A stretch of 41,016 bases of DNA. Source: Apostichopus parvimensis (Eukaryota; Echinodermata; Holothuroidea; Aspidochirotida; Stichopodidae). The notes below the pieces were generated by a model that had not been told where the DNA came from, made no database searches, and saw nothing but the letters and a program-made list of their open reading frames with translations. A program made the position numbers and the translations under genes. Each line of letters starts with the position of its first letter. Within the stretch, counting starts at the first letter, position 1. Shown here piece after piece: positions 32,501 to 41,016 of this stretch. The stretch spans positions 5,952-46,967 of the forward strand of contig KN884587.1 of assembly GCA_000934455.1 (NCBI GenBank), read 5' to 3'.

Positions 32501-35500
32501 GCACAAAAAGGAAAACGTCATAGGTATCCCAGAGATGATTGCCCAAGTTATTCAAGAGGTCAGAGGTCAAGAGAAACTTGGTCAGGAGTGAAGCTTTCTT
32601 TGAAAAAGGCAATCAGATACTTTTATCGACTGCTTTGGGGAGTTTAAACCAACAAAGGGACAAGTTAATCATAAACAGAAAGCTAACTTGATAATAATTG
32701 TCCAATGAATGACCGATTGTTTTTATATTCTAATTATTAATTATAAATATATCAATATTAAATTAATATATTATTTTTATTTCAGTAAGTTACTAACTAA
32801 AAATGAGAGAGAATGTAATTCTAATAGAGGGAGGTGGTAAGAATACTAGAAGAGCAATGCTGCATGATCTTAATACTACTGCTATGCTTGTACTTCGATT
32901 GGTCAGTTTATCAGTGCAGGCATTTCAAAGTTATTCAAGCCATGTTTTTTGACAGCCATTTTCATGCACATGTAGTAGCATGCATTGCAATAAAAAGACA
33001 AGAAAACACAAAAGGAAGAAAAAGAATCTACCTGTGCACCAGCTGCTACTTGCTGAATCAAATATTCTGAAATGACTTTGGTTAATAATTTCAAAAACTG
33101 GTGGCTTTCGTTCGGATGAGCATAAAGCCAGCGTTTGCTTTTCGATAGGGTCTTGGATCCACCCCCTTCTATGCAGTATGCCATCAACGTCCACTGGGAT
33201 ATAAAAAATAGAAGAAAACTCTCAAATCAATTGCTAGTCAGTCATATGTTACAAAAAAAGCAGCAAAATAATTGAGGCACTTACATGGGCAGGTCTGCAA
33301 AGCCAGTCAAAGGAATATTATTGCACGTTTTGATTTTGAACCAGTTTATGAACATGGTTCAAGCTCTTTGAATAAAACTTGCAAGCTTCACTCCTCTAAT
33401 TATACCTGTTCCCATATAATATAACCTAAGATATTAACATAACATACAGTCAGATAAGATAACATATCATAACAAAACACAACATAACATATTATACAAC
33501 ACCTAATAATATTCTGGCCATTTGATTGGCCAATTGCTCGTCGATTGCATGCAAAATCCGCTCAATTCCACTCTATGAAATAGAACCATGGGTTATACTT
33601 TTGATAGCACTTTTTTCAATGGTAAGGAGAGCAGAGAAACCTGTCTGTTCAAAACAATCTGTTGCATGAGTGCATTTTACCCATCTATAATACAAATATC
33701 CAATTTTGAAGGTGTTGTATAAAACAAATAATGAATGGTTTCCATTCGTGCAATAGTGCAAATATTTCATTCGTTGAAAGATGTAATTTGTTCCATTCAA
33801 CTCGGCTGCGCCTCTTTGAATGGAACATTCCATCTTTCAATTCATGAAATATTTGCACTATTGCACTCATAACCATTCATTATGTGTATAATATAACAGA
33901 ACAGAACGTAATATAATAGTATCATACTTCATGCTTTGTAATAAAGACTTACTGATGGACTGAGACACCAAGAGACCCAATGAAAGAAACTTTTCTCTCA
34001 AGTTTGTGCCTGGTTAATGTAAAATCATATCACACAACTTCTTCTGGCTCTGTGAAAAAATACTTATCGGGGCACCTACAAAGCCAATCAGAGGAACTTT
34101 ATCCTTCAGTTTTTTGCCTGGCTAATGTAAAATTGTAATTGCATCATACACATCCTCATGTTTGGTGATAGCTAAGTACAGCATTGATTTGTGATCGCTA
34201 AGTACAGCATTGATTTCTGAGACAACAGCAAAAACCAATCAAAGGAATATTTTTGTCTAGTTGTGCTTGATTGATGACAGCAACATCAGCATGACTTGAG
34301 CACCAGAGGGCAGGTAAAAGAGAGGGCGACCAAGAACAACATGGCGCAGGACAGTAGACAAAGAGAGAGAGAGGGGTGGTCGGCGATCCTGGAATGAGGC
34401 CAGAAACGCAGCTGCCGACCGAGATGAATGGAGATGCTCTGTGGAGGCCTTATTTGCCTCTAGGCACGAAGAAGACAGATGAGATGAGCTTGATCACACA
34501 ACTTCTTCTGGCTCTGTGTTACTGGTGTTAAATGTGTTAATTGTTACTCACCGGGGCACCAGCAAAACCGATCAGAGGAACTTTCCCCTCCAGTCTGTGC
34601 CTGGTTAAAGTAATAGCATCATAAACATACTTCAGGCTCTTTGATACATCTACATCATGGTCAAGTCTTTTGAGATCTTCTGGTGTATTTATAGGTTCTG
34701 GAAAAGTTGGACCCTGGATAGAGCAAAAAAAAAACAATTTCAAAAATTTTGAAGAAGAGAAAAAGAAGACATGATTTCATTACTTGTTGTAACGGATGTA
34801 AAAATCAGTAATTGTGGACCGAGTGAAAATCCAATGAAACATACACCTAATGTTTGTAAACATTCAACACCAACTTTAGTCAGTGAGTTATAATCGTCTG
34901 GGTTCAATCGATATGTCGGTATTCTGATGCTGCTCACTTTTAACTTTGTCCGAAAAGAGGTTTAAAAACTACCCTCCTTACCATCCATCCCCCCCCCCAC
35001 CCCATTCCACTGCCGCTCCCTCTTACATCACCTCAATCAAAGCGGGAAACAAGTTGGAAGATGCGAAATACCAAAGGGATGAAGATTTAAGATTATTTGT
35101 CTGAATTATCTATCAACTCCTACCTTGCCTGGAACCATTAGAACCTCGAGACCGAGGGCTTGTGGAATCACTAAAATATCACTAAAGATGATCGCTGCAT
35201 CTAATTCAAACCTTCGTATAGGCTGTTGATAGGAGGATATTGAAAAATGCATTAGCAAAGTTTGTAAAGAGAAAAATTATAACAAAATGGGAAATCTTTA
35301 AATGTCAAACAGAAATTTATTAAATAGGTTTGTTTTTCTCTCTCCCAATGCCACCAACACCTCACCCCTACCCCTGTAGCATATTAATTTTCAAATTCAT
35401 ATTTACTTCCCTTCAATTCTCATTGAATCATTGAATTCTTTCTCTCCCTGCAGGGAGAAACAAATAAATGAAATGATATTCATTTCAACCATTCTTGAGG

Positions 35501-37831
35501 TATTCATACTAGTCAGGGAATAATTTAGTGCTCAAATTTTGTGTAGCAGTGTTGAAGGCGATAAACTTTGTCTCACTAATAACACACTATGGTTACTGTA
35601 TGAAAAATTGCCATACAATTTTTGAGATTGTATACTGTATGCAATTTCCCAATTTGCAAAGCGATACCAGATTAACTATTTCCTGCTAGTTTAACATACT
35701 ATAGGCAAATGTTTCAGTTGATTTCAAGCTGCACTGAACAGAAAATCAAGATTTTTCTTATAATGAAATAAGAGAAACAAAGAATGTAAATTATTTACCT
35801 GTAAAGTGATCTCACAAGCTAGCTCAGGAGTTTGACAAACCTTGAAAAAGTCATGTTCAGCTCTCATAGCCTTAAATTCTGAAATGATTTTTTAAGTGGA
35901 AAAAAAAAATTTCAATGATTTTATCGATGGATTGACATCTACTCCATAGTTGGGACAAAATTTTGGATGTTGCTGATACGAAATTTGGAAGCCACAATTT
36001 CACCAACCTATCAAACTTATCCATATAATAATCAATAATCACATAGTATCAATATCATATGACTTGTACAGTAAATAATTTATTGGAGTTAAATACTGTA
36101 CATGTGAAGCCTTCAAATCAACAGACCTACGAACCCTTCAACCCCTCCCTCCATCCACCCACCCACCCCCCCCCCTCACCCTAATGATGTGAACTTTAAA
36201 TTAAATGTTGAAAGACTCTGGATATTTCTGCACAAAGCCTAGAGATTTTACAGAGCATTGTACTCAATTTAACATGACCTCCATGTAAATCTTCTATTAA
36301 CTGGTTTAGTATTTTGCATGTGAGAATCGAACATCATGAGACGAATACACAAACTCCAGAGTGGCAAGGTAAAATCCTGTGAATTGTTACTTGGCAGATA
36401 TGACTCCATCTCCATGAACCTCCTTTCAAAATCATTGCGTGTTGACCTAAGCAATTCTGCTCCATAGCATTTAGTTTCATATTTTGATAACATTCTAACA
36501 AATTACTGTTTAATCTAAATAATTTTGGAAGTAAGATTGAGCTTCATACCAGGTAAGTATCGTCCAGCTTGCCTCATCACCCACACAGGAACTTTCTCTG
36601 TCTTCTCTCCCCTGGCAGCTCTAAGGATAAGGTCATTTTGAAGCTTAGGAAAGTCCTAGTAAAAAAAAGATGCTTTAAAAGTGATTTACCAAACACAGCG
36701 TAGTCAGTTAATTGCTTTACATATTAATGAATTCATTTTTTTTTTTTTAAAGAGAAACACTTCAGTTGTATTTTATGTGGTAAATGGTAATTCCCACGAT
36801 GTGTAATGCAAAATTTACTACCTCTTTTTATATATGGGATCTACAATGAAGTACCTACCTTTACATCTATAATTTTGACAGATCTTTATGACACTTCTGG
36901 GCAATTTCTGTAGAAATATATTTATAAATGTTTTGCAACCTTTACAATATGGTACAGTCTACTTCAAAGGCAGAAATGAAGTGGAAATTTGGGTTGGCAT
37001 TACTTATAAACTTGCAAATACTCTACTAGGGTCTAACACAAATATGAAACTTTCAACTTGGGCTTACAGTTAGCATTGCTATGTCGCTTTCAAAAGTGCT
37101 TTGCATTCAAGCAAGGATTGACTAAGTCTGTAGATACCAGACCTAACTTTGACTTAAGCCTAATGCGAGTTAATAATATCAACAGAGGATGTTTGCATAG
37201 TAATTACTACTTCTACAATTAATTTAGTTTTTAAATTAAGTTGTTATATTTTCCACTAATGAATGTAGGCCTATAGATAATTCGTTGTAGCCTAACAAGT
37301 AACAGTTCCTTTGTACTGATTAGGGCCTGGGCCAAGTTCTACTCCAACTAGTACTACTAGGTTAGCCTCATCTTCACAATGATATTCCTGGACACAGGTA
37401 GAAGCAGATGTATTTTCTTCTAAATATTGCTATAACATTCTTGGAAGGCACGGAGATGTGAATCTCCCTTTTGAATTTGCACAGTTCAAGTACATTTCCA
37501 TCATTAAAATATCGTGTTTTCAATATTTTGTTAAGGAGGCCCTAATTTACATATACACGTATGTACACTAGTATAAATACGTTTTATTACAATTAAAGCT
37601 TAACGCTATGCGCACTAGTTCCGCTAAATTTGAGCAAACAGATATCGGCAATCTGACTACATTTAATCAGTATTATATATATTAGAGGGAAAAAAAGCCA
37701 AATTGATCAGCGATAAGTTTTTTATACGTATACCATGAAATATTATGCCATAAAAATATAAAATAAAAACAAAAACTACTAGTGTAAGCACAAGTCTTAT
37801 GTCTCACTTTTGGTACGAAGGGCGCAGCCAT
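29341..37831 (-). CDS. UROD: Uroporphyrinogen decarboxylase, complete gene of nine coding exons
   Basis: UROD removes four acetate carboxyl groups from uroporphyrinogen III to give coproporphyrinogen III, the fifth step of haem synthesis, in the cytosol as a homodimer and without a cofactor. Exons 37808-37831, 36550-36655, 35799-35878, 35124-35222, 34552-34713, 33032-33193, 30908-31045, 30115-30215 and 29341-29569 join in frame to 366 residues plus TAA; human UROD has 367. The signatures [24 protein letters not shown] and NLGHGVYPD are all present. Active-site residues of the human enzyme (R37, R41, D86, Y164, S219, H339) correspond here to R36, R40, D85, Y163, S218 and H337. The enzyme therefore looks functional. 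Hook follows downstream on the same strand. Intron 5 holds decayed copies of exon 5. Confidence 0.97.
30115..30215 (-). CDS. UROD: UROD exon 8 (residues 258-290, first two bases of codon 291)
   Basis: Encodes [20 protein letters not shown] and then [13 protein letters not shown], matching human [20 protein letters not shown] and WTVAP. Acceptor ATCTCAG|ATT, donor GCAAG|GTAAGT. Confidence 0.96.
30908..31045 (-). CDS. UROD: UROD exon 7 (residues 212-257)
   Basis: Encodes [18 protein letters not shown] through [11 protein letters not shown]218 corresponds to human S219, which contacts substrate. Acceptor TTAAAAG|CTG, donor CAATG|GTAAGC. Confidence 0.96.
31046..33031. other. UROD intron 6
   Basis: About 2 kb. 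It holds the 22-bp minisatellite (32300-32430), a CGTAGCTACGG palindrome followed by CAGCGCCCTCT (about 32048-32086, reminiscent of transposon ends but without a partner), and AT-rich DNA at 32690-32790. Confidence 0.6.
32300..32430. repeat. 22-bp minisatellite, six copies, GGTACC in every unit
   Basis: Units like GGTACCTACTCCACTTTGCA followed by GC, each containing a KpnI-type GGTACC palindrome. One copy has an extra C. It lies in UROD intron 6. Confidence 0.95.
33032..33193 (-). CDS. UROD: UROD exon 6 (residues 158-211)
   Basis: Encodes [13 protein letters not shown], then [20 protein letters not shown], ending AAGAQ. Y163 is the active-site tyrosine (human Y164), and the glycine-rich EGGGS loop is intact. 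Acceptor ATCCCAG|TGG, donor CACAG|GTAGAT. Confidence 0.97.
33285..33325 (-). pseudogene. Decayed copy of UROD exon 5 end (copy iii)
   Basis: Minus strand reads [11 protein letters not shown] followed by CCCAT|GTAAGTG, corresponding to [11 protein letters not shown] and the exon-5 donor. Only about 40 bases are recognisable. It lies about 85 bp upstream of the exon 6 acceptor. Confidence 0.6.
33728..33883. mobile_element. Fold-back (hairpin) element, about 156 bp
   Basis: The left arm 33728-33800 and right arm 33816-33883 are near-complementary (ATAATGAATGG at the outside, GCAATAGTGCAAATATTTCA in the middle, TTCCATTCAA at the inside) around a 14-15-base GC-rich loop. Weaker complementarity continues about 14 bases outwards. 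It looks like a palindromic MITE. No clear target duplication was found. It lies in UROD intron 5. Confidence 0.85.
33953..34022 (-). pseudogene. Decayed copy of UROD exon 5 end (copy ii)
   Basis: Minus strand reads [17 protein letters not shown] (real exon: [17 protein letters not shown]). The intact-looking donor GTAAGT at 33947-33952 is retained, but the last codons are unlike the original. More diverged than copy i. Confidence 0.75.
34068..34160 (-). pseudogene. Decayed copy of the 3' part of UROD exon 5 (copy i)
   Basis: On the minus strand it reads VYDAIT, then [11 protein letters not shown], clearly the end of exon 5. It has a TAG stop in the same frame after an insertion and an AT in place of the donor GT (CCCCG|ATAAGT). 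The flanking stretch with AACTTCTTCTGGCTCTGTG is shared with the sequence beside the real exon (34494-34518), so intron was duplicated along with exon. Confidence 0.88.
34164..34218. repeat. Short tandem duplication in UROD intron 5
   Basis: GCTAAGTACAGCATTGATTT occurs twice about 26 bp apart, between exon-5 copies i and iv. It is another sign of repeated local duplication in this intron. Confidence 0.8.
34220..34280 (-). pseudogene. Decayed copy of UROD exon 5 end (copy iv)
   Basis: Minus strand contains NIPLIGF preceded by an ATCAATCAAGCACAA stretch resembling the LTRHR-coding bases. It lacks a GT donor at the matching place. It shares the variant AATATTCCTTTGA with copy iii, suggesting these two are closer to each other than to the real exon. 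Confidence 0.55.
34300..34482 (+). mobile_element. 3' remnant of a non-LTR retrotransposon (LINE) ORF
   Basis: The plus-strand frame reads APEGR, a TAA stop, then [18 protein letters not shown], later [19 protein letters not shown], and ends FASRHEEDR followed by TGA. The arrangement PEGKRKRGRP-TTWRR...A.DRD.WR..V.AL...RHEED is the typical C-terminal tail of endonuclease-reverse transcriptase proteins of invertebrate LINEs. Only the tail is present, with one internal stop, as expected for a 5'-truncated dead copy. It is inserted antisense to UROD in intron 5, among the exon-5 copies. Confidence 0.78.
34552..34713 (-). CDS. UROD: UROD exon 5 (residues 104-157), source of the intronic copies
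   Basis: Runs from GPTFPEP to [10 protein letters not shown], 54 codons in phase 0. Acceptor TATCCAG|GGT, donor CCCCG|GTGAGT. Its last 40-90 bases recur four times in decayed form in the following intron (33285-34280). Confidence 0.97.
35124..35222 (-). CDS. UROD: UROD exon 4 (residues 71-103), catalytic aspartate
   Basis: Encodes [20 protein letters not shown] and then [14 protein letters not shown]85 in FSDIL is the catalytic aspartate (human D86). Acceptor TCAACAG|CCT, donor GCAAG|GTAGGA; phase 0 at both ends. Confidence 0.97.
35799..35878 (-). CDS. UROD: UROD exon 3 (end of codon 44 to residue 70)
   Basis: Encodes [20 protein letters not shown] and ends ACEITLQ, aligning without gaps to human [20 protein letters not shown]. 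Acceptor CATTTCAG|AAT, donor TTACAG|GTAAAT. Confidence 0.96.
36550..36655 (-). CDS. UROD: UROD exon 2 (residues 9-43, first base of codon 44)
   Basis: Contains the UROD signature [11 protein letters not shown] with the substrate-binding arginines R36 and R40. Acceptor TTTTACTAG|GAC, donor CCTG|GTATGA. It ends in phase 1. Confidence 0.97.
36656..37807. other. UROD intron 1
   Basis: About 1.15 kb of AT-rich DNA between the 24-nt first exon and exon 2. No element with clear ends was seen. Confidence 0.6.
37808..37831 (-). CDS. UROD: UROD exon 1 (residues 1-8)
   Basis: Encodes MAAPFVPK and ends CCAAAA|GTGAGA in phase 0, joining to DFPKLQND of exon 2 (human GFPELKND). The length of the resulting N-terminus agrees with human UROD within one residue. 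The ATG lies in AAAATGGCTGCG, a YY1-like context. Confidence 0.88.
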
Positions 37832-37980
37832 TTTGAAGCTTGGAAAGGCTCGTCCTCAAGTAATTCTAAAAGATCTAGACAAATCCGATCGTTTTTGCTA
37901 AAAAGCGAGAAGATCAGATCTTGTCACTTTAAATCGTTTTGGAAATTATTGTTTTGAATAACGCGTCAAGATGGCTTGTG
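37828..37980 (-). promoter_or_regulatory. Probable UROD 5' UTR / proximal promoter with two YY1-like motifs
   Basis: The start codon is embedded in AAAATGGCTGCG, and a second AAGATGGC core lies at 37968-37975 on the plus strand. The YY1 core AANATGGC is common at the 5' ends of animal housekeeping genes, and UROD is such a gene. No convincing TATA box was noticed. The transcription start is not determined. Confidence 0.35.
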
Positions 37981-38287
37981 ATATTCTATAGTTTTACAAG
38001 TTTATTTATTTATATTTAAACGTAGTGTAGCTCCATGTTAGTGTCTTGAAAGACGCCTTCCTAAACAGGGAGTTATTTATAGCAACAACATTGATTATCA
38101 TTGTGGTGTACGTGCTCTACAATATATTGGCATTACTGGCCAAGTGAAAGATACCTACATGACTGAACTGGACGTTTCATACAGTCTCTGTACTACATTT
38201 GCAGTTTCAGAGGCAAGCTGCGTAACCAACTTATTCTGAGCCTGTCACGGCGCTCACAAAGACCCTCACTTTGTAGGTACCTACATG

Positions 38288-38611
38288 TATGGGCGGCGAT
38301 CATGGGGGGGGGGGACGGGGGGGGACATGTCACCCCAATATTTTAGGTGGGGGATATAGTATCTAATAACCCCCCCCCCCCCAATATTTGGTGGCATAGT
38401 CTTTTGTGTGGCTACCACTTGAAAACCAGAAATTTCCCTGTACGCTGCGCGCCAACGGATGGTGGCGCTCCGCTTAGAAATATACGGCTCTGATAGTAAT
38501 ATACATATCACGAAGCGCGCGAACAATTTGGGAGATAAAAGTTGCTCCGCGCCTGCACCCAATTAAATGTCCCCCCCCCCCTCCAATATTTGAAACAAAT
38601 CGCCGTACCTG
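38288..38611. mobile_element. hAT-like MITE with long C/G runs, 324 bp, 8-bp target duplication
   Basis: Ends TATGGGCGGCGAT and, on the other strand, CAGGTACGGCGAT, flanked by CCTACATG (38280-38287 and 38612-38619). It carries several runs of 8-14 C or G and a CGCGC-rich centre (GCGCGCCAACG, GAAGCGCGCG). There is no coding capacity. It lies about 450 bp upstream of the UROD start. Confidence 0.78.
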
Positions 38612-38619
38612 CCTACATG

Positions 38620-39154
38620 ACTATACTCCCTGGTGTGTTGTCCGATCAAAACATAACACCATGAAGAACAGAAAAGTTCTTCCTACACTGAAAGCACTCC
38701 ACGTGCACTACAATACTGCGAATTTGCAGACAAATATGCAGTACTACTTTGTAATATGTATTCCCATTCCATGTGACTCCTGATATCACAAGTCGCATGG
38801 AAAGTAATTCGTCATTATCTGATTATCATACAGTTTCAAGGAAGGCTTGGGTCGGAGTGGGATTGAGAGTTTTGGCTTTCGTGCACAGCCTATATCGTTT
38901 GTGGTTTTTCTTAACTTGTACCGCTGGTGTGAGATCATTTGACGAGCCGAGTGCAGTGACACCATTGACTAATCTTTTTGCAGATCAATGGATTGCCTGT
39001 CCAAGTTTCAGTTTATTAGTCAAATAACACGATAATGTTAATGTTTTCTGCTATTATATATACCAACAACGAAAAAGAAATTGAAGTTAGGAGTGCAACC
39101 GGTATTTCCTCTGTCTGGCTCTCTCTCCACTTCGCGACCTCTCTCCACCTCTCC

Positions 39155-39191
<37 letters not shown>

Positions 39192-41016
39192 CCCACCTCT
39201 CTCCACCTCCACCTCTCTCTCTCTCTCTCTCTTGACAGCCGTATTAATTGTTACTACTTTTCGCATTTATTCCATAAATGATCTATCATGTTTAGCTGAC
39301 CTGTCCCATTTTAGTCGCAGGCCAGGGCGACGGATTGAACCTGAACACAAACTTCCAAGGGTAGTGGTATACTTGCGCCAATAATAGAGGGGGCTAATCT
39401 CAAAATTACCTTTCCGACCAAATGACTGAAACTTAGGTGCATTTTCCGTTCCACAATGGGGATGGGGGGGGGGGGGCAATGTTCTTTGAAAAACAGGTGG
39501 CCGGGCCGGGGCTTCGGGCCCTCTTGCCCTGACTCCATTGTCTCAGCTTAATTCTCAGTAGCCGAGCTCAGAATTCAATATTTGTAAATATACATGTATT
39601 ATATACGAACATGCCCTCTGCATACCGCACTCGAGCTATTCTTGAGTTAATTTCCATGCAAGCGAGTATCAAATGCGAGTAGCCTTTCAACTCAGATTTG
39701 AGATATTATATACAACTTCTCTACTATTTCATTTCGCAAAGTTGTTTTCTTTCAAAATGATATATTGATTCGAAGATCTGCAATTATAAACGTTGTAATA
39801 CAAGGTGGTGACATCTGAACTTCTGATTTCAAATAGTAGTAAATTTATCTACATTTTTAGCTTGACGCACAATAGCTTAGCAAACGGACAAGGTATGCTA
39901 CTTGCATTGTTATAATATATACCCCGAAGCGCAGCTTATATTCAGGGAAATATAAATGGATTTACTTATTCAGATCTATTGAAAGAAAGACTTGTCAGAG
40001 AATGATAAACAAGAATATATATGCGCACTCGTTCTAAGAATGGTGAATGGTACCGTATATGTCACAATGGGTCAAACTAGACTTTATTCTCTGAAAACGT
40101 TCAAATTTTGGATTTATATACGTGGTATGTCATAACTGTACTGAAGTGAAAGAAGCTGGTATTTTTTGCGGGGGTATAGGCTTATTATCTATACTTTTGT
40201 GTGTAGTAGTATAGTTAGTAGCATATCATTATTGCTCCGTTTGGAATTGGATATTTGAATCCTCAGTGATACAATTTTGCTGAATTTATACTCATTATGA
40301 CCAAAATAATTTTTCTTTCTGTATATAATCTGAGCTTTCTTTGGATTTGTTGCAGCCAAATTGGAACTATTCAGGGTAGGTTGGTCCACTGTTTATATAG
40401 ACTCATCGTCTAAGGTGCCTCATCTTATATGCATATAAATGTTAAGAAAAACCCTAAGAGTGATTGTGCCCCTATATATATAGGCTATATAGATTAGTTA
40501 GAGGGAATGGCGTTAAGAGACTGAAAGGAACATTTTTCGAAGGAAAACACTCCTGCTAGAAAAAGGAATAGCTTTGGGAGTTCAATTGACAAATTTCACG
40601 AGGCATCTGTTACAGTGTCATGTATAACCTGAAGTCCTGATGAGGAATGGTGGAGGTGGGGTTGGGGGGGGGTGGTCGAGGGGTAGGGTAAATAATACTG
40701 TGTTCTAATTTTCATAATATACTTGAGGAAATATGAAAAGTGCAATAAAGGGGGGCCCACGGGACCGTACCTATACACATGGTCCACCACATAGCCTGGT
40801 TCCTGTTTGGAAGAACTACTGAAGTGATGGTGTCAGAGGTGGGACGATACACTTAATGAACACCTCTAGACCAAAACTCGAAGAACGAGTGTTGCATGCA
40901 TTTTTTAATATCAACATTCGATAATTCATTTTGCTGATGATATTGTTATTTAAATTCGCAACATTTCATTCAGTCATTTCAAGCTGTTGATGTAAAATTA
41001 AGTCGTAAATAAGAAA
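38620..41016. other. Region upstream of UROD, no gene recognised
   Basis: Contains the (CT)n tract, a GC-rich stretch at about 39440-39540 (GGCCGGGCCGGGGCTTCGGG) that looks like part of an unidentified repeat, and AT-rich DNA. Short frames at 38773-39027 and 40189-40389 have no recognisable family. A neighbouring gene, if any, begins beyond the right edge. Confidence 0.55.
39114..39232. repeat. (CT)n-rich microsatellite
   Basis: Pure CTCTCT runs interrupted by CCACC blocks. Reading frames across it give serine/leucine-only peptides and are artefacts. Confidence 0.95.

Noticed and set aside
32205..32591. 128-codon plus-strand frame
   Set aside because: Its middle is the translated 22-bp minisatellite in a UROD intron. 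The remainder has no recognisable family.
39311..39538. Minus-strand frame with GPKPRPGHLFFKEH
   Set aside because: The GC-rich, poly-G-bearing sequence looks like a fragment of an unidentified repeat. No ends or domain could be supported.
1..41016. Bacterial or phage defence systems, CRISPR arrays, operons
   Set aside because: All recognised coding DNA is intron-split animal sequence. The tandem arrays are minisatellites without the regular repeat-spacer structure of CRISPR.

Overview
This is animal (metazoan) nuclear DNA. Both recognisable genes are broken into many short exons with GT-AG introns. The sequence is AT-rich and carries many long C or G homopolymers, short terminal-inverted-repeat transposons and TAGGCCTA-like words. 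Together with the protein similarity this suggests a marine invertebrate deuterostome, echinoderm-like. The species cannot be proved from the window.

Two protein-coding genes lie head to tail on the minus strand. On the right, UROD (uroporphyrinogen decarboxylase, haem pathway) is complete: nine coding exons from 37831 down to 29341 encode 366 residues, and all the classic active-site residues are present. About 2.3 kb downstream starts a Hook-family gene (cytoplasmic dynein adaptor, N-terminal Hook domain followed by coiled coils). Its start codon is at 27028, and twelve exons down to 4212 encode residues 1-540. The C-terminal part, roughly 175-180 residues by comparison with vertebrate HOOK3, is not securely visible; it probably lies beyond the left edge, although one possible 51-nt exon sits at 1528-1578.

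The rest is introns and intergenic DNA. It contains four or five short DNA transposons with terminal inverted repeats and 7-8 bp target duplications (4534-4819, 6239-6718, 16092-16448, 25770-26424, 38288-38611), a near-perfect fold-back element (33728-33883), a fold-back repeat field upstream of Hook (27218-27536), a decayed non-LTR retrotransposon tail (34300-34482), a tRNA-Thr-like sequence (8170-8242) and several minisatellites (1-330, 3776-4092, 8552-8663, 32300-32430).

The most unusual observation is that both genes carry partial tandem copies of one of their own exons in the neighbouring intron. Hook exon 8 has a 90-bp upstream copy that differs at one synonymous base and keeps an acceptor, plus a second worn stub. 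UROD exon 5 has four decayed copies of its 3' end inside intron 5. There is no evidence of operons, CRISPR or other prokaryotic systems. The two genes have unrelated jobs and are simply neighbours.
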